In this document: piece by piece, positions 8,469-17,453 of the stretch
Layout: each line of letters opens with the position of its first letter
Position numbering within the stretch: position 1 is the first letter of the stretch
Assembly: GCF_004766045.1 (NCBI RefSeq)
Contig: NZ_SPQQ01000001.1
Coordinates: 62,001 to 126,000 of the forward strand
Source: Desulfosporosinus fructosivorans
GTDB lineage: Bacteria > Bacillota > Desulfitobacteriia > Desulfitobacteriales > Desulfitobacteriaceae
DNA length: 64,000 nucleotides
Reading direction: 5' to 3'
The notes under the pieces: generated by a model
What the model was told of the DNA's origin: nothing
Database searches by the model: none
Seen by the model: the letters and a program-made list of their open reading frames with translations, nothing else
Made by a program: the position numbers and the translations under genes

Positions 8469-8606
8469 TCGATTTGAAAGTGAATGAAATAACTAACTTA
8501 ACAATTGTGGATTACACCCTTTGAGAAAGTCAATTTTTCTCCCGCTTTAAGTCGGAGGATTGTGATAGAACTTGAGTCTAAATTAAAAAAGGAGTTGGTA
8601 AGTATT

Positions 8607-10655
8607 ATGAAGAGAACAGCACTTACCCATAAATTATTGGTATTAGGTGTCGATGGGATGGATCCAAGAATTAGTAAGAAATTCTTGGCAGAAGGTAAAA
8701 TGCCTAACTTAAAGAAATTCATTGAACGCGGATCTGCGAGAGAAGACTTGCGTCAACTCGGAGCAATTCCAACGATTACACCGCCCTGTTGGACGACACT
8801 TGCTACAGGAGCTTATCCAGGAACCCATGGCATCACGTGTTATTGGAGACAATCGCCTGATAGTCTTGATGCAGTTGTTTACAATATGGATTCACGTAAT
8901 TGCACCGCAGAACAAATCTGGAATATCACATCTGAAGCTGGCCTGAAAACACTCGTCTGGCATTGGCCTGGGAGTTCTTGGCCTCCAACCTCCCATAGTG
9001 AAAATCTAAGTGTTGTAGATGGTACGCAACCAGGTTCGGTCAATATGGGCGTTGCGCAGCTTGACTGGGAAAAAGTTATCATGGCGTCACCTGAAATTAA
9101 AGAAGTGCGTTATGCACCTAGGGTTGAGCAACAAGCCGGTGTTGGGTGCATAATTACGGATTTGGAATCCACTATCGGTGGTGATGTCGATGATGAACTT
9201 ATGGAGCTTTGGTGGGGCGATACAGCTCGTCAAGGTGGCGAAATTCGCACCTACATTATGGAAGATGAAGATACAGAAGTTGTCATCGGTAGTAAGGTTG
9301 CTTATGATATTATTAACTCCCCACTCAAAGATGCTACAGGTTGGGCAAATGCTCCAGAAGGTGCTAAAGAGTTCACAATCTTAACTTCTGGTGGGGTTAT
9401 GAGACGACCTGCCTTAATTCTTAAAAATGAAGCTGGCGAATATGATCGAGTGGCTATTTATAAGAATAAGAAAGCAGAAGAGCCGATTGTTATCTTAGAA
9501 AAGGGTAAAATGGTATCTGGTATTATTGATGATGTTACGAAAAAAGAAGTCACTAAGCCAGGCTGCCGTTCTATGAAGATTCTAGAACTCGATCCAGCAG
9601 GTGATAAAGTTAGAGTTTGGATTAGTAATGCTCTTGATATTTCTAATGACCAATTATGGCATCAAAAATCTCTCTATAAAGATGTCATTGAAAATATTGG
9701 ACAAGTTCCACCTGTCAGTTTAATCGGCGGGGAAAATGATGAATTAGTGCGTGAAATCTTTACACCTTCTTGGGATATTTACTGTAAATGGCAAGCTGAT
9801 AGTATGAATTATTGCATTAAGGAAAAAGGCTATGATGTAGTATTTTCCCATCTCCACAATATTGATTGTGCAGGTCATCAGTTGTGGCATCTTGCTAAGA
9901 CACTGCCAGCATGGGATCACACAGATGAAAAAGTATACCAAGAGTTTATTGAAAAATTCTACGTCCAAACAGATAAATATCTTGGGGAATTCATGCATTT
10001 GTTGGATGAAGATTGGACTGTGTTATTAGTAAGTGATCACGGTCTCATTGTTGGGGAGAACGTACCTCCTATTATTGGGGAATATGGCGGTCTCAATACA
10101 AAGGTCATGGAAGAACTGGGCTATACAGTCCTGAAAAAAGACGAGAATGGCAATTCTATAAGAGAAGTTGATTGGGAAAAGACAAGGGCCGTACAAATCC
10201 GTAGTAACTATATTTATATCAATCTCAAAGGACGTGACCAATACGGTATTGTGGATCCGAAGGATCAATATGATTTGGAAGAACAAATAATTTCCGATCT
10301 ATATAATTACAGAGATGCTACGACAGGTAAACGTATTATCGGCATCTGCCTTAGAAACAAGGATGCTGTGTTAATTGGGGCTAATGGACCAGAATGTGGC
10401 GATATTTTCTTCTCAGTTGAAGAACAATACAATCGATTGCATGGCGACAGTCTTTCAACTTCAGAGGGATATTTTGATACATCCGTGTCACCAATCTTTG
10501 TAGCGGCGGGTTCTGGTATTAAGACAGGATTCACAACAGAGCGTATGATCAGACAAGTTGATGTCGCACCTTCAGTCGCAGTACTGCTCGGCCTGCGCTA
10601 CCCTGCACAATGTGAAGGCGCTCCAATTTATCAGATATTCTCCGAAGATATTTAA
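8607..10655 (+). CDS. Type I phosphodiesterase / nucleotide pyrophosphatase family protein (alkaline phosphatase superfamily)
   Basis: A 682-residue metal-dependent hydrolase of the AP superfamily, with no signal peptide, so cytoplasmic. The N-terminal metal site is LVLGVDGMDPR. The nucleophile threonine lies in ITPPCWTTLATGAYPGTHGI. Later metal ligands are in SHLHNIDCAGHQLWH and LLVSDHGLIVGE, with a C-terminal His in RLHGDS. Such enzymes cleave phosphodiesters, phosphomonoesters or related esters; the large middle region (residues ~120-380) probably sets specificity, which cannot be read from the sequence. The start is the ATG with AAAAGGAG 12 nt upstream; an in-frame TTG at 8505 lacks a ribosome binding site. 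It shares an operator with the BCCT gene, suggesting it processes the imported compound or a derivative. Confidence 0.88.
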   Translation: MKRTALTHKLLVLGVDGMDPRISKKFLAEGKMPNLKKFIERGSAREDLRQLGAIPTITPPCWTTLATGAYPGTHGITCYWRQSPDSLDAVVYNMDSRNCTAEQIWNITSEAGLKTLVWHWPGSSWPPTSHSENLSVVDGTQPGSVNMGVAQLDWEKVIMASPEIKEVRYAPRVEQQAGVGCIITDLESTIGGDVDDELMELWWGDTARQGGEIRTYIMEDEDTEVVIGSKVAYDIINSPLKDATGWANAPEGAKEFTILTSGGVMRRPALILKNEAGEYDRVAIYKNKKAEEPIVILEKGKMVSGIIDDVTKKEVTKPGCRSMKILELDPAGDKVRVWISNALDISNDQLWHQKSLYKDVIENIGQVPPVSLIGGENDELVREIFTPSWDIYCKWQADSMNYCIKEKGYDVVFSHLHNIDCAGHQLWHLAKTLPAWDHTDEKVYQEFIEKFYVQTDKYLGEFMHLLDEDWTVLLVSDHGLIVGENVPPIIGEYGGLNTKVMEELGYTVLKKDENGNSIREVDWEKTRAVQIRSNYIYINLKGRDQYGIVDPKDQYDLEEQIISDLYNYRDATTGKRIIGICLRNKDAVLIGANGPECGDIFFSVEEQYNRLHGDSLSTSEGYFDTSVSPIFVAAGSGIKTGFTTERMIRQVDVAPSVAVLLGLRYPAQCEGAPIYQIFSEDI

Positions 10656-10669
10656 CAAAGTGCTATATG

Positions 10670-10706
10670 GCAGCTATCAGAAGCAGCACTCTGATAGCTG
10701 CTTTTT
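10670..10706 (+). terminator. Terminator after the phosphodiesterase gene
   Basis: An 11-bp stem (10670-10680 with 10691-10701) with a 10-nt loop is followed by TTTTT. It stands between the phosphodiesterase and thioredoxin genes, so the latter depends on read-through or its own promoter. Confidence 0.82.
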
Positions 10707-10808
10707 AAATAGAGGGCAAGGCTCCCATATTTAAATCAAAACTGTAAAACCTATTAGGCATGAATATAGTTGATTAAAATACAATGTTATTTTTAAGGAG
10801 TGGAGAAA

Positions 10809-11135
10809 ATGTCTTTGCAACAATTAAACTCAACCCGTTTCGAAGAAATTATCTATGATAATTGTGAGCCCTGTTTGGTTATATTTTCAAAAAAAGAATG
10901 TCATGTATGTAAAGTAGTCGTTCCAATGTTAGAAGAATTGAAACCTCAATATGAAGGAAAATTCAGTTTTTATTATGTTGACGTTGAAGAAGACAAGAAT
11001 TTATTTCAACGATTTTCATTAAAAGGTGTTCCGCAGATCCTCTTCTTCAAAGATGGTAAGTATCAGGGGAAACTCGCTGGTAAAGTTGAGGATGAAACAG
11101 TTGAAGAGAAAATTGCAGAAGTCCTTGGAGCGTAA
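10809..11135 (+). CDS. trxA: Thioredoxin-like protein with CHVC active site
   Basis: A 108-residue thioredoxin fold protein. The redox motif is KKECHVCK (Cys31/Cys34) instead of WCGPC; the cis-proline loop is kept in LKGVPQILFFKDGK, and GKVEDETVEEKIAEVL is the usual C-terminal helix. A second pair, CEPC at Cys19/Cys22, lies just before the central strand. The start is the ATG with AAGGAG eight bases upstream; a GTG at 10800 lies inside that site. The reductase gene follows after 26 bp, so both form one redox pair. The electron acceptor in this locus is unknown; thioredoxins feed glycine/betaine reductases in related anaerobes, but none is present here. Confidence 0.9.
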   Translation: MSLQQLNSTRFEEIIYDNCEPCLVIFSKKECHVCKVVVPMLEELKPQYEGKFSFYYVDVEEDKNLFQRFSLKGVPQILFFKDGKYQGKLAGKVEDETVEEKIAEVLGA

Positions 11136-11161
11136 CCAAATTTAAAGGGGATGTAGAAGAC

Positions 11162-12376
11162 ATGATTACTAGTTATGATTTGATTATTATTGGGGGTGGC
11201 CCTGCTGGACTTTCTGCTGCCATTTATGGGGGTAGAGCCAAGCTTAAGACCCTAGTTATTAATAAAGGGACGATCGGTGGCTTAGCGGATACAACGAGGG
11301 AAATAGTCAATTATCCTGGCTATATCCAAGTCAGCGGACCGGATCTCATGAAAGATTTTAAGAAGCATGCCGAGCATTTTAACGTCGAATTTTTAAAAGA
11401 AGAGGTAATCAGTGTCGATTTTTCCCAAGAAGAAAAAATAATTAAAACAAAAAAAGGTAAGCAACTCTCTGCTAAAGCCGTTATTCTCGCGTGTGGCAGC
11501 GAGCCGAGAATTCTAAATATCCCTGGTGAAAAAACACTTCGGGGGAGTGGCGTGGCGTACTGTGCGACCTGTGATGCAGAGTTCTTTGAAGGGGAAGATG
11601 TTGTCGTCGTTGGAAGTGGTGATCAGGCTATTGAAGAAGGCATGTACATCACCAAGTTTGCCCGCAAAGTGACCGTGATCGTTTTACATGATGAAGGAAT
11701 CTTAGATTGCAATAAAGTAAGTGCTGAAAGAGCGTTTAGTAACGAAAAAATGAATTTTATCTGGAACTCAACGATTGAAGAAGTTCTTGGAGAAGAAAAT
11801 GTGCAAGGGGTAAAAATTAAGAATCTAAAAACAGGCAGCTCATCTGAACTTTCCTGTCAGGGTGTATTCTTTTTCGTCGGTATGATTCCGTCAACCCATT
11901 TTCTTAAAGAGAGCGGACTTGTAATGGACAAAACAGGGTATATCCCCGTCAATGAAGGTATGGAAACAAACCTTGAAGGGATCTATGCGGTCGGTGACAA
12001 TAGAGTGAAATATTTAAGACAAGTTGTCTCCGCAGCAGGTGATGGTGCAACAGCAGCCGTAGCAGCTGAGCGATATATCGAAGAAGTCAATTATTGCAAT
12101 GCGAATATTCTTCAAAACGATAAAAAGGTATTATTATTATTTTTTAATGCCGTAGTCAATGAAAGCATAGAATTCTGCACCTTATTAGAACGACTCATTA
12201 GTGAAAATGGTGATGAATATAAAATATTTAAAGTTGATATGGCAACAAAGAAGAATCTTGCTGGTAAATATGAAATCGAAAAAGTACCCGCAGTTGTTGT
12301 ATTGGCTAACGGAGAAGAAATCAAGAGGCTGGAATGTAGCATGGATAAAGAAAAACTTAAATCTCAATTATCCTAG
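11162..12376 (+). CDS. trxB: Flavin thioredoxin reductase fused to a degenerate thioredoxin-like domain
   Basis: Residues 1-~310 are a low-molecular-weight thioredoxin reductase: FAD motif IIIGGGPAGLSAA, redox disulfide CATC (Cys134/Cys137) and the C-terminal FAD motif GIYAVGDN. The pyridine-nucleotide domain keeps VVVVGSGDQAIEEG, but the HRRxxFR-type segment that binds the NADPH phosphate is replaced by VLHDEGILDC. Residues ~312-404 add a thioredoxin-like domain (VLLLFFNAVV, YKIFKVDM, EKVPAVVVLANGEEI) in which the CxxC is gone and only one Cys (EFC) remains near that position. Total 404 residues against the usual ~310. It probably reduces the thioredoxin encoded upstream; the electron donor may not be NADPH (inference). 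Confidence 0.9.
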   Translation: MITSYDLIIIGGGPAGLSAAIYGGRAKLKTLVINKGTIGGLADTTREIVNYPGYIQVSGPDLMKDFKKHAEHFNVEFLKEEVISVDFSQEEKIIKTKKGKQLSAKAVILACGSEPRILNIPGEKTLRGSGVAYCATCDAEFFEGEDVVVVGSGDQAIEEGMYITKFARKVTVIVLHDEGILDCNKVSAERAFSNEKMNFIWNSTIEEVLGEENVQGVKIKNLKTGSSSELSCQGVFFFVGMIPSTHFLKESGLVMDKTGYIPVNEGMETNLEGIYAVGDNRVKYLRQVVSAAGDGATAAVAAERYIEEVNYCNANILQNDKKVLLLFFNAVVNESIEFCTLLERLISENGDEYKIFKVDMATKKNLAGKYEIEKVPAVVVLANGEEIKRLECSMDKEKLKSQLS

Positions 12377-12755
12377 TCCTCAGCGACATCCACTACATCC
12401 ACCACAGTAACTGCAAGGTAATTAGTCAACCAGGGAAATCAGTTAAGGGAGTAGAGGCACAGGTTCAATTCTGCTGGGGGCGTAACAAAACTTGGAAAAT
12501 TTTCTGAGTGGTGGTGCGCTATCCCCCAAAAAAAGGATTATACACCTATGAAATGATGAATAATCCTCGAAAATAACGGCAATTCTCGAACAAAAAAGGG
12601 TCTGTAACAAACTGGAAAACAAGTTTAGTTACAGACCCTTGGCAAATGGAAAGACACTAAAATTGCATTGTAGAAATTTGTCATATTATCCGATCTATAA
12701 GTGTGCACTTGTTTGTGGTCAACTCAGATTTTATTTATGGTGGGGGGCTTAATGG
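12377..12755. other. Intergenic region with a reverse-oriented terminator-like hairpin
   Basis: No supported gene. At 12596-12613 and 12622-12640 lie 18-bp arms with one bulged base. Read on the minus strand the stem ends in a run of six T, so it is an intrinsic terminator pointing away from the chemoreceptor gene, yet no minus-strand gene reads into it. The upstream end, read on the minus strand, contains a short Cys-rich frame (CSYCGGCSGCR) without a start codon. Confidence 0.5.
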
Positions 12756-14819
12756 ATGAAATTTAAAAGTATTCAAACTCAGTTTTTAATAATTTCTGTA
12801 GTAATTATTTTAATTACCCTAGTAGCTGTTGGTGGTATTGCGAGTTACCAGGTAAACCAGCAAGCTAAAAGCGATTATTTTAGCAATTCAAACGAACAGA
12901 TGAAAATCGCTGAAAAGTCAATTACAATCTTTTATGATCAGATCGATAAAGATATCAATATGATGGCTACAAATCCATTGGTTATGGAGGCAAGTAGCGG
13001 TGGTATTACGTCCTATGCTTCCAATACTGAAAAAGTTCAAATGACACCTTCAAAAAATGGAGGATTAGAGCAACAGATTTATGACGTTTTTAATCACTAT
13101 GTAAAAAATCATCCAGGTACGATGTACGTATATTTTGGCACAGAAAATGGTGCTTATCTACAGTGGCCCGAAACCAATATACCTGAGAAATTCAATCCTC
13201 CTGAAAAAGGATGGTATAAAACTGGCTTGAGTGGAAGTGGGGCTATTGTGAGAACAGAGCCCTACGTCGATGGTATTTCTAATGTTATGATTACAAGCAA
13301 TGTAAGGTCTTTTGTGGATTCAACTGGAAAGTTGATCGGTACTATAGGAATTGATGTGCAGCAGTCCGTCATTAGTGATATGTTAAGTTCTATGAAGACC
13401 GGAAAAACAGGATTTTCGATGATCGTTCATAATACAGGCGTAGTTTTAGCGGATGGAAACAATCCAGAAAATAATTTTAAAAAACTAGAAGAAATTGAGA
13501 TAGCCGGACTAGACAAGCTAGTGTCCAAAGCTTTACAACCCTTTGATGTAACAATTGCAGGAGTAAAGTACATAGTTAATCCCTATAAAGTAGCTGGAAC
13601 AGACTGGATTTTAGCATCCTTTATGTCCGAGAACGAGTTAACCGAAGGGGCAAGAAGTATATCCCTTATGGTTCTAAGTGTTTCAGTCATCATGCTACTG
13701 ATCACAATTTTATTCATTACGATTGCTACAAAGAAAATTACGACACCAATCATTAAATCGTCCCAGTATTTAAAGATTATTGCTGGAGGAGATTTTTTAC
13801 AAGAGATCGACCCCAAATTTCTGGCCCGAAAAGATGAGATTGGTTCAATTACGAACGCTATCAATGATATGAAAAATTCAATCAAGCAGTTGGTCAATAG
13901 TATTAAGAATGAATCTTCAGCGATCGAAGAAGAAGTACACGATGTCATGGACAACGTGATTACTTTAACCACGAGTCTGGAAGAGATCTCTGCTACAACT
14001 GAAGAGTTGGCTGCAAACATGGAAGAAACTTCTGCAACGTCTGAAGAAATGTCAGCAACGACTCAGGAAATAGAAAAAGCGGTTCAATTAATCGCCGCAA
14101 AGTCTCAACAAGGTGCAGCCTCGTCAAGGGAAATCACCAAGCGAGCGGAAGATACTAAGAAAACTGTCAATGCGGCTCAAAAGAAAGCCTTGGATATATT
14201 TTTCGAAACTCGAGAAAAACTGGAAAAGGCGATTATAGAATCTAAGGTCGTCAGCCAAATCAATTTATTGACGGAAGCCATTATGCAAATCACAGAACAA
14301 ACCAACTTGTTGGCCTTAAATGCCGCGATTGAAGCGGCTAGAGCGGGTGAAGCCGGGAGAGGGTTTTCGGTTGTTTCAGAAGAGATACGAAAACTTGCAG
14401 AGCAATCAAAAGGGGCAGTTATGCAAATACAGGAGGTTACAACGAAAGTAACAAGCGCAGTCGATAATCTCTCCCGAAATTCTAATGGGTTGCTGTCTTT
14501 TGTGTCTGTCGATGTAAATAATGATTATCAGGTTATGTTGGACGTGGCAGAGAAATACAGTGAAGATGCCAACTTCGTAGATGAGCTTGTAGCCGATTTT
14601 AGTGCTACATCTGAAGAACTTCTGGCGTCAATACAAAGCATTTCCTTTGCAATTGATGGGGTGGCCCAAGCCGCGAATCAAGGTGCAAGTGGAACGACAG
14701 ATATCGCAAATCGGGCGACTGAGGTTAACCACAAATCATATGAAGTTAAGGAACAGATTCTACGGGCTAAAGAAAGTGCTAATAAATTACAAGAAGATAT
14801 CAAGAGATTCAAAGTTTAA
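12756..14819 (+). CDS. Methyl-accepting chemotaxis protein with dCache-type sensor
   Basis: Transmembrane chemoreceptor of 687 residues. TM1 (~8-30) precedes an extracellular double-Cache sensor (~35-300) with the recognisable [20 protein letters not shown] and [15 protein letters not shown] segments; TM2 is at ~303-325, then a HAMP domain ([19 protein letters not shown]). The signalling tip is [27 protein letters not shown] at about residues 510-535. It relays ligand binding to CheA/CheW at the cell pole. It is a single gene with its own terminator. Dual-Cache receptors typically sense amino acids, organic acids or amines; no ligand motif could be assigned. Confidence 0.95.
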   Translation: MKFKSIQTQFLIISVVIILITLVAVGGIASYQVNQQAKSDYFSNSNEQMKIAEKSITIFYDQIDKDINMMATNPLVMEASSGGITSYASNTEKVQMTPSKNGGLEQQIYDVFNHYVKNHPGTMYVYFGTENGAYLQWPETNIPEKFNPPEKGWYKTGLSGSGAIVRTEPYVDGISNVMITSNVRSFVDSTGKLIGTIGIDVQQSVISDMLSSMKTGKTGFSMIVHNTGVVLADGNNPENNFKKLEEIEIAGLDKLVSKALQPFDVTIAGVKYIVNPYKVAGTDWILASFMSENELTEGARSISLMVLSVSVIMLLITILFITIATKKITTPIIKSSQYLKIIAGGDFLQEIDPKFLARKDEIGSITNAINDMKNSIKQLVNSIKNESSAIEEEVHDVMDNVITLTTSLEEISATTEELAANMEETSATSEEMSATTQEIEKAVQLIAAKSQQGAASSREITKRAEDTKKTVNAAQKKALDIFFETREKLEKAIIESKVVSQINLLTEAIMQITEQTNLLALNAAIEAARAGEAGRGFSVVSEEIRKLAEQSKGAVMQIQEVTTKVTSAVDNLSRNSNGLLSFVSVDVNNDYQVMLDVAEKYSEDANFVDELVADFSATSEELLASIQSISFAIDGVAQAANQGASGTTDIANRATEVNHKSYEVKEQILRAKESANKLQEDIKRFKV

Positions 14820-14854
14820 TCGTTAGCTTGAGGGATTAACCCGATTTTAAAATG

Positions 14855-14900
14855 ATCCGCTAGTCTGATGTCCTGGGACATTAGTCTAGCGGATTATTTG
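14855..14900 (+). terminator. Terminator after the chemoreceptor gene
   Basis: 19-bp stem (14855-14873 with 14876-14894, one G-U and one mismatch) followed by TATTTG. Confidence 0.7.
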
Positions 14901-14949
14901 TGTTGTTACAACGATAGATTCACTTCCTAAGAAATTGTCCCAGCTTTTC

Positions 14950-16581
14950 CTACCTTATTGGAGATGAATACTCGTTGGACAAAATAAAGGAAGTGCCATT
15001 GTATTCATACTCTTGGGTAAATCTAGTCTTGGCATTAGCATGTGCTTTGACATTGAAGTTGTCTTGACTCATAACGATCCCATTTTTAGATATTTGCCAA
15101 TCACCATCTTCTCCAGCCGTAGCGTCCCAAATGATGTTGTATCCGTCTTTGCCATTCCAATTTAAAAGCGTTAATTCCGGATAACTTCCGCTCTCACCGC
15201 TTGTCGTTATTAGGCCCAAGACAGGGAACGAAATCCCTGCAAAGTTATATAATTTAATGCTTATTGGATACATAGAAAAGTTAAGATTTGAATCATTACT
15301 TCCAATATTGAATGTAGCTTGCTCTTCAAATGCTTTGCCATTCCAATGTAAGACCGCAAGCGAATGCGTTTCATGGTAGTAGGCGATAAGCTCGTTTTTC
15401 ATATCATTATCTAAGTCGAAGAGATAATGATCATTATCAGGAATGCTGTATCCCGGAGGTAGAACCGCTCCAGTAATTTCTGCTGGTACAGGGGAATCCG
15501 AGGAGGCAGTTATTTGTTTAGCAACAATGCTCTGCGTATTGTTGTCTAGGGCCAAATATCGGGGATCTATATTATTAGAACTTGAGCTGGACGCGTTTTT
15601 TGTAAACAGGTACGTAGTGTCTTTGTATTTGCGCCCAGGGATGATGGTAAGTGATTCCCCACCAAAATAGTTGCTGCGGCGGGCTCCAGAGGTTCTTATC
15701 ATATTGATATCCAATTTATAGTTCCCCGGAGTTAGTTCATACGAGCTAACAATTCTGGTATCCTTGTCGTATTGAACCTTAGCAGACGTTCCATCACTCT
15801 TGGTTAGTTTGACCTCTGGTTTGTCAGCAGATGTTACAGACTCAATGTTAATGTAGTCGCTTAAGGCTAGCTGAAACTCGATAGCTCCGAAAGGAGGGTT
15901 TACTATATTGTTTAGCGTGGTAATGAGATCATCGCCACCCGCCGTAATAAAGGCACTTGAATTGCTAAGCTCATTAAGCTGCTTAAGAAGACTTTTACCT
16001 TTAGAGTAATATTTATCTTTCCCAAGCCCAGTATTATAGTAGTTATCGAAAAGAGGTGTGAAAGTATCGATCTCGCGGGCAGCTGATTTGGCTAAGCTAT
16101 GGGCATATTCTTCAGATGCAGGATATTTCTCTTGTAGTATTTTTAATATATCGCCAGATCTGGTCTCGTCACTAAAATTAAGCTCAAATAGCTTTCCATA
16201 CGCAAAAGAAACTTTGGCGTGCTGTGGGTAATCCGAGATGAAGGATCGGAAAACCTCATCAGCTTCAGTTTTCTTATCAATATTTAAAAGCGTAGTGGCT
16301 ATCGATAGGCTTCGGTTTGGTTGATAAATTGTTGTAAACCAGTAGTAACTGCACCCGACTATGACTAGGCAAACAGCTATGATTGAGAAAATGGCAACCT
16401 TAATCTCTTTCGGTTTTCTAGAGCTTATTTGGGGACTTATGGTGATTTTCTTAACTTCACCGTTTTCAACTTTATGTGCTTCATCTTCTGATGTTGGGAG
16501 TGTATTGTCCAACTCAACGGGTCTCCCGCAGTTAGGGCAATAGTCGTTAGTTCCAACTTCATGGTCGCAGGTACACTTCAC
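14950..16581 (-). CDS. Zinc-ribbon membrane-anchored protein, unknown function
   Basis: 543 residues. The N-terminus is a small cytoplasmic zinc ribbon (Cys3, Cys5, Cys15 and Cys18 in CTCDHEVGTNDYCPNCG), then a charged linker, one transmembrane helix (~62-84) and a ~460-residue extracytoplasmic part. That part starts with TPR-like helices (residues ~90-210), followed by beta-rich segments including a repeat-like FDLDNDMKNELIAYYH stretch, similar to FG-GAP/VCBS blades. GTG start with AAAGGAGGAG upstream. The architecture occurs in clostridial stress or envelope-sensing proteins; no enzyme motif is visible. It is transcribed alone, convergent with the chemoreceptor gene. Confidence 0.8.
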   Translation of the reverse strand: MKCTCDHEVGTNDYCPNCGRPVELDNTLPTSEDEAHKVENGEVKKITISPQISSRKPKEIKVAIFSIIAVCLVIVGCSYYWFTTIYQPNRSLSIATTLLNIDKKTEADEVFRSFISDYPQHAKVSFAYGKLFELNFSDETRSGDILKILQEKYPASEEYAHSLAKSAAREIDTFTPLFDNYYNTGLGKDKYYSKGKSLLKQLNELSNSSAFITAGGDDLITTLNNIVNPPFGAIEFQLALSDYINIESVTSADKPEVKLTKSDGTSAKVQYDKDTRIVSSYELTPGNYKLDINMIRTSGARRSNYFGGESLTIIPGRKYKDTTYLFTKNASSSSSNNIDPRYLALDNNTQSIVAKQITASSDSPVPAEITGAVLPPGYSIPDNDHYLFDLDNDMKNELIAYYHETHSLAVLHWNGKAFEEQATFNIGSNDSNLNFSMYPISIKLYNFAGISFPVLGLITTSGESGSYPELTLLNWNGKDGYNIIWDATAGEDGDWQISKNGIVMSQDNFNVKAHANAKTRFTQEYEYNGTSFILSNEYSSPIR

Positions 16582-17108
16582 GTTTTCTCCTCCTTTAGTT
16601 CGCTTAAACAGGTACTAACTATAAATTAAGGATTTTGCCTATTCATCAGTATTTAACTAATCTTCCTCACTCGTTAATACGACCGTAGACTAGATTATCA
16701 GGGGGCCACCAACTGAATTAATCGTTGAGAGCGAAGAGCGAGTAATCTTGAAGATTAACTGCGCGAGTCCGAGCTCAATAGTGGGATCAAAGCTTACATG
16801 TTTAAAAAAGTACAAGCGTGGATATATTATAAGTAATAGAGAAGAAAGGAATGATTATTATCAAATTGGTTTGGGCCAAGGTAGATCTAAAAAACTCTGT
16901 CAATCAGGAAAAACGTAATTTTGAAAAACTTGAAAATCGCAGCTTTTGGGCACGATTATTTAGGAGATAATCTTTTGGTCTCCGCCTTTGTGACCTTCTC
17001 TACCAATTAGCTGCTTAGCTTTCTTTGGTGGGGAGGGTCCCTGTCATTATACATCTTATTTTAGATTTTTGTTTTCATAGCGGAGTTTGTAGGCTTTTAG
17101 TAAAATAG
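16582..17108. other. Intergenic region upstream of the trp leader
   Basis: About 530 bp without a supported gene or strong hairpin. It is the upstream region of two divergent genes; the promoter of the zinc-ribbon gene should lie near 16600-16700. Confidence 0.4.
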
Positions 17109-17137
17109 TTGACAAACAGGATTAATACGCATATTAT
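17109..17137 (+). promoter_or_regulatory. Promoter of the trp operon
   Basis: TTGACA (17109-17114), 17-nt spacer, TATTAT (17132-17137). It lies about 30 bp before the start of the T-box structure. Confidence 0.75.
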
Positions 17138-17164
17138 AAATAATAATTCAATAGCTACAATAAA

Positions 17165-17432
17165 CCGTTGATGTGGAGATAAAAACAAATCGTGCACTTT
17201 CAGAGAGCCGGAGCCGCTGTGAACCCGGCAGGACGCAGATTGTTAAATGGACCACGGAGGGCGCGATCAAAGGCAATAGCTGAGTATTTCGCGACGAGAA
17301 GGCATACGTCAGTTGCCAGGAATATGATAGTATTCTGATAAGCGTGCGGATTTTTCCGCAAAGCAAGGTGGCACCGCGGAGATTTGTTTATTCAAACCCG
17401 TCCTTGACTATATAGTCAAGGGCGGGTTTTTT
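17165..17432 (+). promoter_or_regulatory. Tryptophan T-box leader with terminator/antiterminator
   Basis: The transcript leader binds uncharged tRNA-Trp and then reads through into trpE. Visible parts: the distal stem I segment GAGAGCCGGAG with the facing GAACCCGGC; a specifier loop with UGG (17248-17250) in AAATGGACC; the T-box AAGGTGGCACCGCGG at 17365-17379; and an intrinsic terminator (17395-17410 with 17413-17428, T run to 17432). The UGG codon agrees with the downstream biosynthesis genes. Confidence 0.93.
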
Positions 17433-17453
17433 GCGACCATAAGGAGGGTAATT

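Noticed and set aside
8505..8606. N-terminal extension of the phosphodiesterase
   Set aside because: The TTG at 8505 has no ribosome binding site, and the 34 extra residues do not fit the family, which starts just before LLVLGVDG.
10809..12376. Glycine/betaine reductase (grd) locus
   Set aside because: No selenoprotein or Grd subunit gene is present; only the thioredoxin pair and a BCCT carrier are.
12376..12425. Minus-strand Cys-rich peptide CSYCGGCSGCR after the thioredoxin reductase gene
   Set aside because: The frame is bounded by a stop only two codons upstream and has no start codon or ribosome binding site.
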